Shown in pieces: positions 40,801 to 52,800 of a DNA stretch of 64,000 nucleotides. A program made the translations under genes and the position numbers. The stretch is from Nectonema munidae (taxonomy: Eukaryota; Nematomorpha; Nectonematoida; Nectonematidae). The stretch spans positions 124,001-188,000 of the forward strand of contig JAUIRK010000235.1 of assembly GCA_030549495.1 (NCBI GenBank). Reading direction: 5' to 3'. The first letter of the stretch is position 1. The number at the start of each line of letters is the position of its first letter. The notes under the pieces were generated by a model that was not told the origin of the DNA, did no database searches, and was given only the letters and a program-made list of their open reading frames with translations.

Positions 40801-43800
40801 GGCCGTTTTGGTTTGGGTTTTTGGCCGTTTTGGTTTGGATTTTTGGCCGTTTTGGTTGTGGCTATTTTTATTTTGGTTTTTGGCCGTTTTGGTTTGGGTT
40901 TTTGGCCGTTTTGGTTTGGGTTTTTAGCCGTTTTGGTTTGGATTTTTGGCCGTTTTGGTTTTGGCCTTTGACCAGGAACCCTTAGGATACATAAAAAGTG
41001 GAAATGAAGACAATATATTCCAAAAATACTTATTTTGTAACACCTATCAATATCAAAATTTAGCTTGCGGGCCGGATAAACTTACTTCGCGGGCCGTAGT
41101 TTGGTGAGCCCTGTTATAGAGGAATAAAATTTTCTTTTCAAAAATGTAACCCTTTTAACAAATCAAAGAACACATAAAAACATTCCTCTAAAATTATTTA
41201 ATTAGTTATAATTTATATTCATTTTTAAATGAAATAATTTTTACTTATTGTAATCTCATAAGCATCAATTTCAGAAAAGCAAAAAGACTATTTTTTCTAT
41301 ATAATAATTTTTCAGAAAGAACCCTAAATATATTCTTTTTTTAATTAAAACATAAAAACAAGCTTTGTTTTTTATAATAAAAATTACAACTTTAATTAAA
41401 AAAATGTCCTCCAGTGGTATTTTTTTTGTATATATGTTTATACATTTTACTTCTACAGTTAGTTAGCTAGTTTCTTTGCTAGTGAAAATTACAAACTTAT
41501 AGCAGTATAATAGTTATTGCAGTCGTTAGGGTGTACCTCTCAGCTTAACAGTTGAAGGTCAGGGGTTCGATCCCCAAGGCTCCCAACTTTAAAAACAAAA
41601 TCACAAAACTGTGATAACCATCTCAAGCATAATGCGAGCATATAGCCTTACGTCTAAAAGTGCTTGATATCCAACCAACCAACCAACAAATAATCGAAAA
41701 TTTATTTTTGAGCAGTAAAGTTTCACCTATTAATTTAGTGATGACAGAATATTTTATGAGCTGGTGAATTTTGTATAACTTCTCAAATTCCCATCTTTCA
41801 CAATTCATTGTTGGACAAATCGCCTACACTAGCAACAATTGTGACACCATTTTCTTTACAGTTGGAAGTATAGTGGGATACAATAGTCAGCCGACCTCAC
41901 AACCTCCTATAATTGGCTGCAGCTCTGTTTTCATACCGTGTTTTTCACAGACGCTTCTTTTACGCGGCCAATTATATCATCCATTCCGAAATAGTATTTG
42001 ATTTTCAGAGCGCAACAACTATGCACGATTTGTGCGACAAGGATAGAGGGGAGGAAGGATATTTCAGGCTGCAAAGAAAACCAATTAAAAAAGTTTTATT
42101 AATAATGTGTCGATAAAAAACAAAAGTAGAAGGAGACTTTTCTTAAGCTTTTACGTTTAACCCATTAAGTTTTTTTTCTCTTCGTCTGCTTTTTTCAATG
42201 AGTTTGAATATAAATCGTCTGCGTTTTTTAGATATCGTCTGATTTCTATGGTACTTAATGGGTTAAGAAAGTGCTTACTCTGTTATTATCAAAGTAAGGC
42301 AAATCTTAAACGAAAAAATAATTCGCAAAGGAAAATTGAGACGGCCGAACACTAGCTTATCTGAACAATTTCTTTGTGTCCGAACCTGTTCGGATACTTG
42401 CCGTTCTACTGTACTTCACAATATATTATGATGATATTTTGCGAATACACACAGATATACACATGCATAGTCAAGAAATAGAGAGTGAATAGACAGGGCA
42501 ATACTCATCTCTAAAACAATGCATGAAAATTTAAAGAGTGCGTTTAAAATGGCGGTTTTTCCAGTTTTTTCTACAACCATTCTAAGTAAGCTTTTCAGTA
42601 GCGTGAGTAATTAAATATCTATTATATCATTATGTCATTATTCTTAGAAGATAACAAAGACGATGTTGCCCGCACTAGCTTTTTAATAGGTAGAGGAGAG
42701 GTGAGTTAGAAAATGATTTTTTTATCGATGCTATTCATCTCGAACCTAATTTATCCAAATCTAAAAGATGCTGAATTTTTGAATGTTTCGCTTCTGCCTC
42801 TCATCCATGCATTAAATGTGGAAGTGTTTCGTGAAAATAAAACAATATACGTGTATAAGAGTACTTGCTGAGATTCTCTTTCTCTATTATCTAATTTCTA
42901 TCTAACTTTCTCAATATCTACTTTAATCTATCTTACGATTATTTACTTATCAAATAATCTATATTTGCCTAAGATTCAATTCCTCAAGCCTCTTAGCCAA
43001 GCCATCCTCCATATTTCCATTTAGTTCTTTTTTGCCATACTGAATTATAAAATCAAAATAACCGAATTTTTTATTTTTGAATCAACACATACTTATCACA
43101 TCTAATTTTTTGCAGCCCCTTACAACATTGATATCCAACCAATCACATCACTTTTCCTTTTTTGGTTTTGCAACTAGCGTAAGAATAAATGAAACATTGC
43201 AGATGTCCGTTACGATTACGATGATGTATGCAGAGGCCGGTTTGGTGGAAAAAACGCGCAGTATTTTATCTCTGCTAAACCGCACATTGTCCACACAAAT
43301 AACTTGTTATGGTCTTAAAGGTTGTAGATGAACGCTGATTATGTCAGTATAACTAATTTGAAAATTTGAAAAAATAAAAAAATTAATTAAGAACTTTATA
43401 TGCACTATTTTCATTTTAAACTCCTTTATTAATTTAATTTCGCGCTTTTCAATGAAAGTTTATTGGGAAAGGACAAGTTAAACTTATAAATAGTATGATT
43501 GACCTTTTGCTTTTAGTTTCTTTTCAAAATTTTATCTTATCGCAATCTTAAAAGTAAGGTGAAAAATAGAATTTGGTTCCCAGTAAGTAAGTTAGAGTTC
43601 ATTAGTTAAAACAAAAATAAAAAAGTGTTTATAACGATCATGTCTTGAATAAGCGCAAAGGATTTGATAGATATTGTTTATTTTTCATCTTAAAGTAAAT
43701 GATATTTTTTAAATGACTTACACATGCTCTTACAGCTTAAGAAAGATCTAATCCTTAGAACCTAAGAATCTGTGGAATGCTGCATTCTTTTAGCATAACC

Positions 43801-46800
43801 AAATAGGAAAGTGGAAGAGGCCTCAAAAATGTGGTTTTATTAAGTTTACTCAATTGTGTTGCTAATATCATCATTAAATATGTAGGGCTTGTTCTCTAAT
43901 TCCTCGGAATAATGTGGATTTTGTTTGTTCCAAAAAATAGTGAAGATATTACAATAACATATGCACTTTATTGATTAGCATTTAAAAATATACATACAAT
44001 GTTATAATAAGATGTAAAATAGAAAATATGTAATAGTTACAATCACTGGCGGTTCTAGATTTTTAAAAGTGAGGGGGCCAAACAAGGGCCAAGTTTTTAA
44101 ATCGATAATTTTTTATAAATTTTGCAATTTACCAAATACATATGTTTTACTTTTTTTTCCTCTGAATTATTCCAATGAATGAAAATTAAAGTGCTCTTGG
44201 TCTAAGATTCACCTCTCCAGATAAGAGAGATATTTTTCCATTGGATGCAAAACCCACCCAAAAAAATTAAATTATAAAAAGTTTCGAGTAAATTTTAAAT
44301 CCAGTAAAATAGGTATTTGATGTGGAGGGGCCAACATGGGTCCAGCCAAAAAACATGCCCCTTAAAACCGCAACTGGTTACAATTACTGTTTTTAGTCTT
44401 CAAAATAGTAAGTGATACTACTGCTGAAAATAATTAAAAATGGAGAGATTTATGACATTTATATAAATTTATTTCTAATTGCGGAAATTGGTTATATCAT
44501 TTCTTATACGAAATTAGCAATTTATGCAAAGATTTCAACGTCTGAGAAAGAGAGGGCATTTTTAAGAAAAAATGGCTGGTTGGTTTGTTTTTAATACGAT
44601 TTTTAGACTAAAATATTGAAGGTGTGTGTGTATTCATTCAGCTGTTGAAGATTTAAAGGAAACTTCTGGTTCAGTCTTGTGATAGAAAACACAAATCGAT
44701 TAAACTTTTCTGTAAGTTTGTCCAAATATTTTAGAGAAATTTTTACTACCAAACTTGGTAAGAAGTAGGGTGAAAAATAGAATTTGGTTCCCAGTAAGTA
44801 AGTTAGAGTTTATTAGTTAAAACAAAAATAAAAAGTCTTTATGAAAAGCGAGTCTTGAATAAGCGCAAACGATTTGATAGATTTTAAATATATATTGATT
44901 TAAAAAGATTAGGTTAGTGTATTTTAAAGTTCGAAATTAAAAAAACATATTGGAGCATTTTTATGGAAAAGACTTAAATTATTATAGAGTGATTCGCTTA
45001 GCTAGAGTAGATGTGCTATTAAAATATTATCATTAATAAAAAAATTTAAAAACTCCAAAGAACTGATTTTCAAAGAGTTAGAAAAAATTTAGAATAACGG
45101 TTGGAGAAACGTTTTAGATTTTAATGGCGCATCATCAGCCATGCTTATTCAACCTCTCAGAGCCAAGAAAGATTTATTTGGATGAATCTAGAAGGGCAGT
45201 AAAATTTTCGCTATAACATTCAGGTGAAGATGATAATACTTGAAAAAACACGATTCTTACGTTTCCCGATTGCGGGCAATCGTCCCATCACGGAATCTCG
45301 TTTTTTTACTCAACGAAGCTTTATTTTCAGCAAAAAGAGTAGCAAGATTATCAAAACACTCAACAGCATTTCCAGGAACTTGAACAAATTAACTTTTCTT
45401 TGCTTCTTGCTTATTTATTTATTTCCCCTGCTCTAACCTTGAAATACGTTTTTACACTATTGCTATGCACGCCAAGATTATTTAAAGTGAAAAGATATCT
45501 GAGGAATTTACCATTTTTGCATCCAACACTCATTTTTGTTTTTGTAAAGAAAGAGTACGAAGATGCTCTTTTAAGAATTAACCAATTTCCTCACGCAATC
45601 CAAGAATCTATATAAGACCTTTCCAAGAGACATCAGCTCATCTGAGAAGGCAGTTCTAAATTTTCACTAAATAGCACAATTTACTAACGAAAACCTTTAA
45701 ATACTAAGAAAGATAGTTATGACTAAAATTTTGGAGAATAGGTTTAAACGGTTTTTTAATATTATAGTTACGGCAACATTAATAACAACATACAAAATCA
45801 TTGTCTTGTTTCTCCCGCTGATTAATCGGCTTATTTGCTAATATTTGGTCTTTTAATTATCGAATGCAAATGGACAAGCTGATTCTTTGCATCTTAATAT
45901 ATCATATATGACCTTAATCAAATTCCTAAAAACTAAATAGTTAAATACCTATTATCTATAATGTTATATATTGTTATAGGTTCTATAACAACTTTAAACC
46001 GAAAAGATGTGTATTTCACAATTCCTGTTCTATAGATTATTTCAAGTGTTTCGAGAAATGACGCTCTGGATAAAGCTCAGCGGGATTTGTGTGAAAAAAT
46101 AGCAACCTTTTCGAATGTTCCTTCAAAGAAGAAAAAATTTCTGGTATGATTTTTCTATTTCCTACTTTTGCTAATTCAATGTTTTTAATTTGAATTTTTT
46201 TGTTTATGACCAAAATGTTCAAAGAAATTATTTCTATTCTTAAATTAAAAATGATTTATTACAAAGAAAAATTTATTCTTTAAAAAGAATTGAATAATAA
46301 TGTAAACAGGGCGATTATTTAAAAAATGTGCTATACAACACTAGGCCTATATTATTTTAAAATGAGGCAAAATATGATCGATGAATACAGACGCAATTTT
46401 GCTTATCGTATTTATTTTAAATTAACATGAAATAAAAAACACCTTCAAAATATTTAAAAATCAACCAAGTATGCACTATCGACCTGGACGCACACAACTG
46501 CTACCCCCGATGTACAGCTCTGCCGACCCGATGAATGCTTGGTGTAGGAAAATTCGCCGAATTTAAAGTTTTTTATTTGGAAAAATTAAGTTTGTAATTA
46601 CTGTCTTTTAAAACCGTAGGTCCAACTTAGGGAAACATCCAAGAATACTCTTTTTACAGCAAAACTACAGTTAATCAGTATTTTACAATAAAAACAAACC
46701 AAAATAGTAAAGTTACAAAAATAATCGTTTGAAAAAAGGAAACCAAAAAGTTTGCACGATGTTTGAGAAAAAAACAAATGAAAAATTTATATTTATTATT

Positions 46801-49800
46801 ATTAGATTATTATTTAGTTTTATAGAAAATATACACAATTTTTACTTACCTTCTTCGCACCGGTGATTGGTTTGGAGGAATAGGATCTTATAACTTGAAC
46901 TCAGCTTTGTTCATTCCTTTGGAGTAAAATCCTCTTGTCAATACTACGCAGTATCTCTTTGCTCTTATTATTTATGAGAAGAGCCTTGCATAATAAATAA
47001 GTGAATGTAGGAGAGCTGGTGAAATGAATGAAACGCACGCTTTCATTGGATGATCAAAAAACGATGCATTTTCATTAAAATATTCTTTACTACGTCATAA
47101 TGCTATTTCTCAACTACACCAACAGATGATGATGATGAATAAACAATATCATGCGAGACAATAGAAAATGGCGCACAAACGTTTTGTTTTTTCTATATAA
47201 TAAGTTCTTTTTTCGCGCATTTTTTTTTTAAATTTAAGCACTGCTAAAAGTACGCTTGCCTCATGAAATGAGTATGACATACACCAAGCTCGTTTTGCAC
47301 AATAACTTTAAATATTATAGAATGTTGTATCTTTCTTTCTTCTTCTTTCTATCGTTCGAAAGGCGGTATTTTGTCACCGCTGCTTCACCGTTACCATTAT
47401 CGAACATCTTTTAGTGGTAATTCAAAATTTTTTAAAAATATTTGGAAACAATAAATTTTAAATATAAAATAATATAAAAATAAATAAGTTTAGATTTTTT
47501 TAATTTATTTTTATCATAAACATTCTGTTCATCACAATAGTTGTCGTTAGCTTTTCAAAGAAGTATTATTTTCCGCTTCTATCAACACAAATTTACCAAA
47601 TTTTTAATGAGGCTAATGTAATGAAAGGAGAATTTTCGACAGCCTTTATTTTGAAAGAACTTGATAATAACAACTCCAATTAGCTGAAGATTTGAAGAAA
47701 ACACTGAATGAAAGATATTCTTCATATATTCAGATATTTTTTTTTCTCCCCCTCCCTCTTCCAGTCTTCTAATTGTTTTTCGCTCTCTACTTGATCTTCA
47801 AAGTTTTGGAATTTCAGGATCAGATGGAACTTTTTCTTTATTGTTATCATAACCACTTTCTGAAATTGGCTCTGATTCTTTGCTTTCTTCTTCCTGGCTA
47901 GCAGGAGCAAGATGTTTCAAAGCCACCATTTGCATTTGGGAACCCTATTAAACTGGGATTTACTTCTAGATCTACCAGCTCTACTTTGATTATTGTACTT
48001 AGACAACATAGTGTTTTTTTTAACCAAGTAGCTTTTGTTAGTTTCTTTCACGGGTAAACTCATCGAAAATGATAACTTTTTTTTCTTTTACGTAAAGATG
48101 AATTCTACTCACGCTAGGATAAATGAAAATCTGATGGAGCTCTTTTAACGCGTTGCTTTTGCCAATAAAACGAGATGCTGATAACGCGCCTGCAGATAAC
48201 TTTTTACTCCCACGGTGATATTTTGTTCCAAATAGGAATAAAGCAATTTATAACGCCAGTGTAGCATTTTATCATTTTTTTATTTGACTTTTCGCTTGCT
48301 TTTTGAATATGTAAGATATTCCTTTTTGGTCAGTTTCGACTGTCAAATGATCATGATCAATTAGTGTGTCTTTCCAATGTCAAATGGCTTCAAAGATTGC
48401 ATATGCTTCTTTCTTCCTTAGATTTATTAAGAATTTTTGAGAAGAAAGCTATGGGTCTTCCTTGCTGTAATGGTGAAGCCGCCATTGTTTTGTTAGACGC
48501 ATCGTTTTCAACAAACATCGGCTTGCCAATTTCTATCGCTCACAAAGATGAGCTCAGAATTATTTCCTTTAATGATTTAATCGTTTCTTTTTCTTGCATG
48601 TCTAAAGGACCACAACTAATCATGTCGTCTATGTAACAAGAGGTATTTAAAAGTTCATTATCTGAAAAAAAGGAAAATCGTTGAAAAGCAGAAGCTGAAA
48701 CCACAAAAAAATAAGTTGTGGAAAAGTCTTTAGAAGAAATAACGGAAGCGTCTTTTGCCGAATGATGAATATTCGTCTATTTGAATGTACATGCCACGGG
48801 TCGGATTAAGATGCTCATTAAATTTTATATTATTATTGAAAATATAAAGACTGCGTGTGAAAAGCACCTCTCTACAAACCAGGGATGGGGGGAGTAAGAG
48901 CAAGAAGAAAAAGAAGTTTATTTGTTACTCGTATTGATTGATTGATTGATTGAATGCGTCCTATTTTTAAGAACTAACATCCTTGATGATTCATAAGTCA
49001 ATGACAATGTATTAAATTTGGGTAATATTTCTTGCTCCGAAATAAGAGTAACATTGCAAATTTTTTTACTCCGGAACTGGAGTAAGAATAATTCTAAACT
49101 TCCTACCACTACAAATCCCTACTACAAACAACCCAGAAATGACACACACTTCCAATAATTGTGTAAGATTTATAAAACTAAACCCTTGTGGTTTGTCCCG
49201 CCCTCTTACGGGCATTATTTTATACAAACAGAATTATGTATTTGCGAAAACCCTTTTTTCAGCGTGAATTTATACTCTTTGAATTGTAGGCTTCTGTGAG
49301 TATAGTTTAAAACAAAACAACAATTTGGATGTTTAAGATAAAAAGTTTGTTAAAAAACTAAATTTTAAAAGATGAAAAGTTGACACTTCTACATCAATTT
49401 TGCATAACACGAAATGATCTTTTGTAATTTTTAAAAGTTTTCCGTGTATTTACCGTGCACAAAATTAATAACATGTATAAGAATTCTATCCTGTCGATTT
49501 AACCCTTAAAAAATGGGTCCCAGAAGACCCATAAGTGATGTATCTGGAAAAGAAAAAGGTTTCAAAAGCACCTCCAAAATGGAAACAAACTTATTGTCAT
49601 CAAACTAATTTTTTCATTTGTTAAATGGGGTAGAAAAAAATTAAAACAAAAATTGATGATAATCGAGAGGTCTTTGTCAATCATTTATGCATAGGTTGTT
49701 GAATTTTAGATAAAGAACGCATTTGTAACTTCAGAGATTTTATACTGCATCAACTCAATAAAAGCATGCTTTTGAAATCAATGAAAATCATAAGAGTGGA

Positions 49801-52800
49801 AAAGAATAGACCACGTTTAGATATTTGCCTTTTTACGATTACTTTATCTTCTTGGGGTATGTAAAGGTAAACCATGAAAGTATTTGAAATTTATGGAGTG
49901 AGGGGACCTTTTGGCAGGTCAATTTTCAAAGCTACAATGTCAATAAACAGATTTGAATCTATTCTTGCGAACTTAAGATTTGATGATAAAACTATTAGAA
50001 AAGAAAAAGTGAAAAATGTCAAGTTAGCTGCTTTTAGAAATGTTTGGGAGTTATTTATTTCCAATTGTAAAAAGGTTTATACTCCGTCTCATGAACTTTG
50101 CATTGATGAGCAATTGATTCCATTCTGTGGACGTTGTTCATTTCCCCAGTATTTACCATCTAAACCTGACAAGTATGGAAGGAAACTGTTTCTTTTGGTT
50201 GATTGTAATACTGGCTATATATGCAATGGACTGCCTTACGTTGGAAAAGAGAATGCAGTTCAAACAAAAAAGCTTGTCAACAAAGTAGTATGCCAACTAT
50301 CTGAAGATATACTTTTTTCTGGAAGAAACATCACTATGGATAAATATTTTACCGATTTTTCTCTTGCTTCAGACTTTCTTTTGAAAATAACTACAATTGT
50401 TGGTACTTTACGCAAAAACAAAGCTGATATACCTTTGGAGTTTCAGGCGCACAAATCAAGAAAAGTATCATCTCTATTTGGATTTCATAATAATCAAACC
50501 CTTGTTTCTTAATGTGCCAAAGAAAAATCTAAGCGTTTTACTCTTATCAACAATGCATCATGATGATAAAATTGATGTCGCTACTGGTAAACCTGATGTT
50601 ATTTATTATAACCAAACAAAAGTGGCTGTTGACACCGTAGATCAATTATGCCATTTTTATAGTGTCCAACATAGAACAAATAGATGGCCGTTGGCTTATT
50701 TTATGAAGAATCTCTTGAATTTAGCAGGTATCAACTCTTTTGTATACTTTATAAGTCAAAACAAAGAATGGAATATGAAATGCAGCCATAGAAGAAGAAT
50801 ATCTTTGCAGGAATTAGGCATGATTCTAATAAAACCGTTGATAGAAATGAGAACTATATCTTTGGTTGGACTGTCAAGGAATATCTAAGACTCAATTCAA
50901 ATTTGTGGAATAAACATAAAAAAAAACATGTGAAAGTAAATCAAAAAGAAAAAGATGTGTATGTGGTTTGTGCACAGCATTCCAAAAAAATGAGCAATTT
51001 TCATGTTTCCCAAGTGTAAATAAATATTTTTTTTTAGATTTTTATTTTTGAAATAAAAAATTTTTATATTCATTTTTAACATTTAATCAGTAATGGTGAA
51101 CAAATTATAGTGATTAGACATAAAAAAAATATATGGGTCCAAAAAGATCCATTTTATGTAATAAAGAAAGTAAAACTAAAAAAAAAACTAACCCTTTGAG
51201 GAGCGGTGGGACACAAATGTGGCAAGAAATGAAAAGCGTCTGCTTTAAAAGATATATAAAATTGCTTTGAAAAATAAAGCAGAGGATGGGTCTTCAAAAG
51301 TGTTGTGTTGAAAGCGTTAATTTATAAGGGCTATTTAGTTTATTTAAAATTATTGAAATAAATAATTTGCTTTTAAGACGAATAAAAAGTTTTTTTCAAA
51401 GTTCAAAAATAAATTTAAATGTTCTTACCTAACTCCGCCTCTCTAACTGAAGAGAGCCTTTCACTATTGTAATGCTAACAACAAAATGATGATGGAATTA
51501 TGAAAAGCAGCTCTTTTAAGAGCTATTCAAGATTAGTATAATTAATTAATATCTATAAATAATCCATACAATAAATACTACGCAATCGAAAGTACTACAC
51601 AATTTCTTATATGTAATTATGACGCAATTATGTTTATTGATTAGTTAAAATATTGGATGGAAAAGGCTTTCTTGCTTCATTTCTTTTCTTCCTCCTACAT
51701 CATCAATTACGCTCACACACATCATTGAATTCGTAAAAATCGCACGTCATCATTTTGTATTCTTTGAAGCATTTTTAAAATAACGCGTCATTAAAATGTC
51801 ACCTCTTGCTGATATTGTTTATTGTCGTAGTTTTAGAGACTTTAGTACATTTAAACTTTTCTTCTTTAAAATGCCTCCTATTCTTATTGTACAATGTAAT
51901 TATTGATTATTCCTTCTCGATAGATGCCTCTATATTCACTTTTTCTCTAGGTTTATTATACACTTACTGACAATGCTTAATCACTTCAAGTATGTCTCAA
52001 GAATATCTTTCCTGTGAAACAAGGTAATGATGGGGCTAATGGTAGTTGCCTATCCAGAAATGTCAGCTAATAGAAATCAGTGTAAAGAAATGGGAGTGAG
52101 CCTCTTGCTCTTTAACGGATGATCCATTAAAAATAAGAAGATATTAAATCTCCATACATGCTAAGCAATTTCTGGCGCCTAAGAAATTAAATATACAAAT
52201 TTAATACCTTCTCTTCCTACTTTTTAAAAAGATCCGCATAAAATATGTTACAACAGCGTTGTCAGAAACATTTGAGCAAACGTGGCTAAAGATGTATCAT
52301 AACTCACTTACAAACCTGCATGGCCAATCAATGCTTTACTTTGAAATAAAAGTGAATACACGGTCTAAACAAAAAAGGTCTAGCATTTTAGATGCGGTTT
52401 TCTAACTAACATTTTTTGATCGAATCGTTTAGGATTAAAAAAAGGTCAACATCTTATTAACTTTAGAGAGTGATCGCAAAATTAAAGGTTTAGTACAACA
52501 AAATTGCAAAAGTAGCAAATTTAGCGAAAAATTCAGCACCCTGCCATTACTGTACTAGAATTGAAAGGTGCCTGATTCTTTTATCTCCCTTACATTTCAA
52601 AAGGACATAATTGTTATGAAAATTTATTTTCTTACAATAATATAAAAGCTTGTTATGTTTGGGAAAGTGAAAAATATCACACTACTACTAAAAGGTACAA
52701 AGCCAATGTTCACATTTTTAGAGAGCCAAACCCTTTGGATCCAATTAATAAAAAACTTTTTTTTTAAAAAAATCAAAAGATCAAAATATTGTCATGATAA

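Noticed and set aside
40746-40985. F/G/W-rich frames
   Set aside because: Translation of the 22-bp minisatellite, not a protein gene.
45224-45615. Pair of overlapping plus-strand frames considered as a gene
   Set aside because: The opposite strand is equally open, no splice sites or domain; most likely a decayed unknown element.
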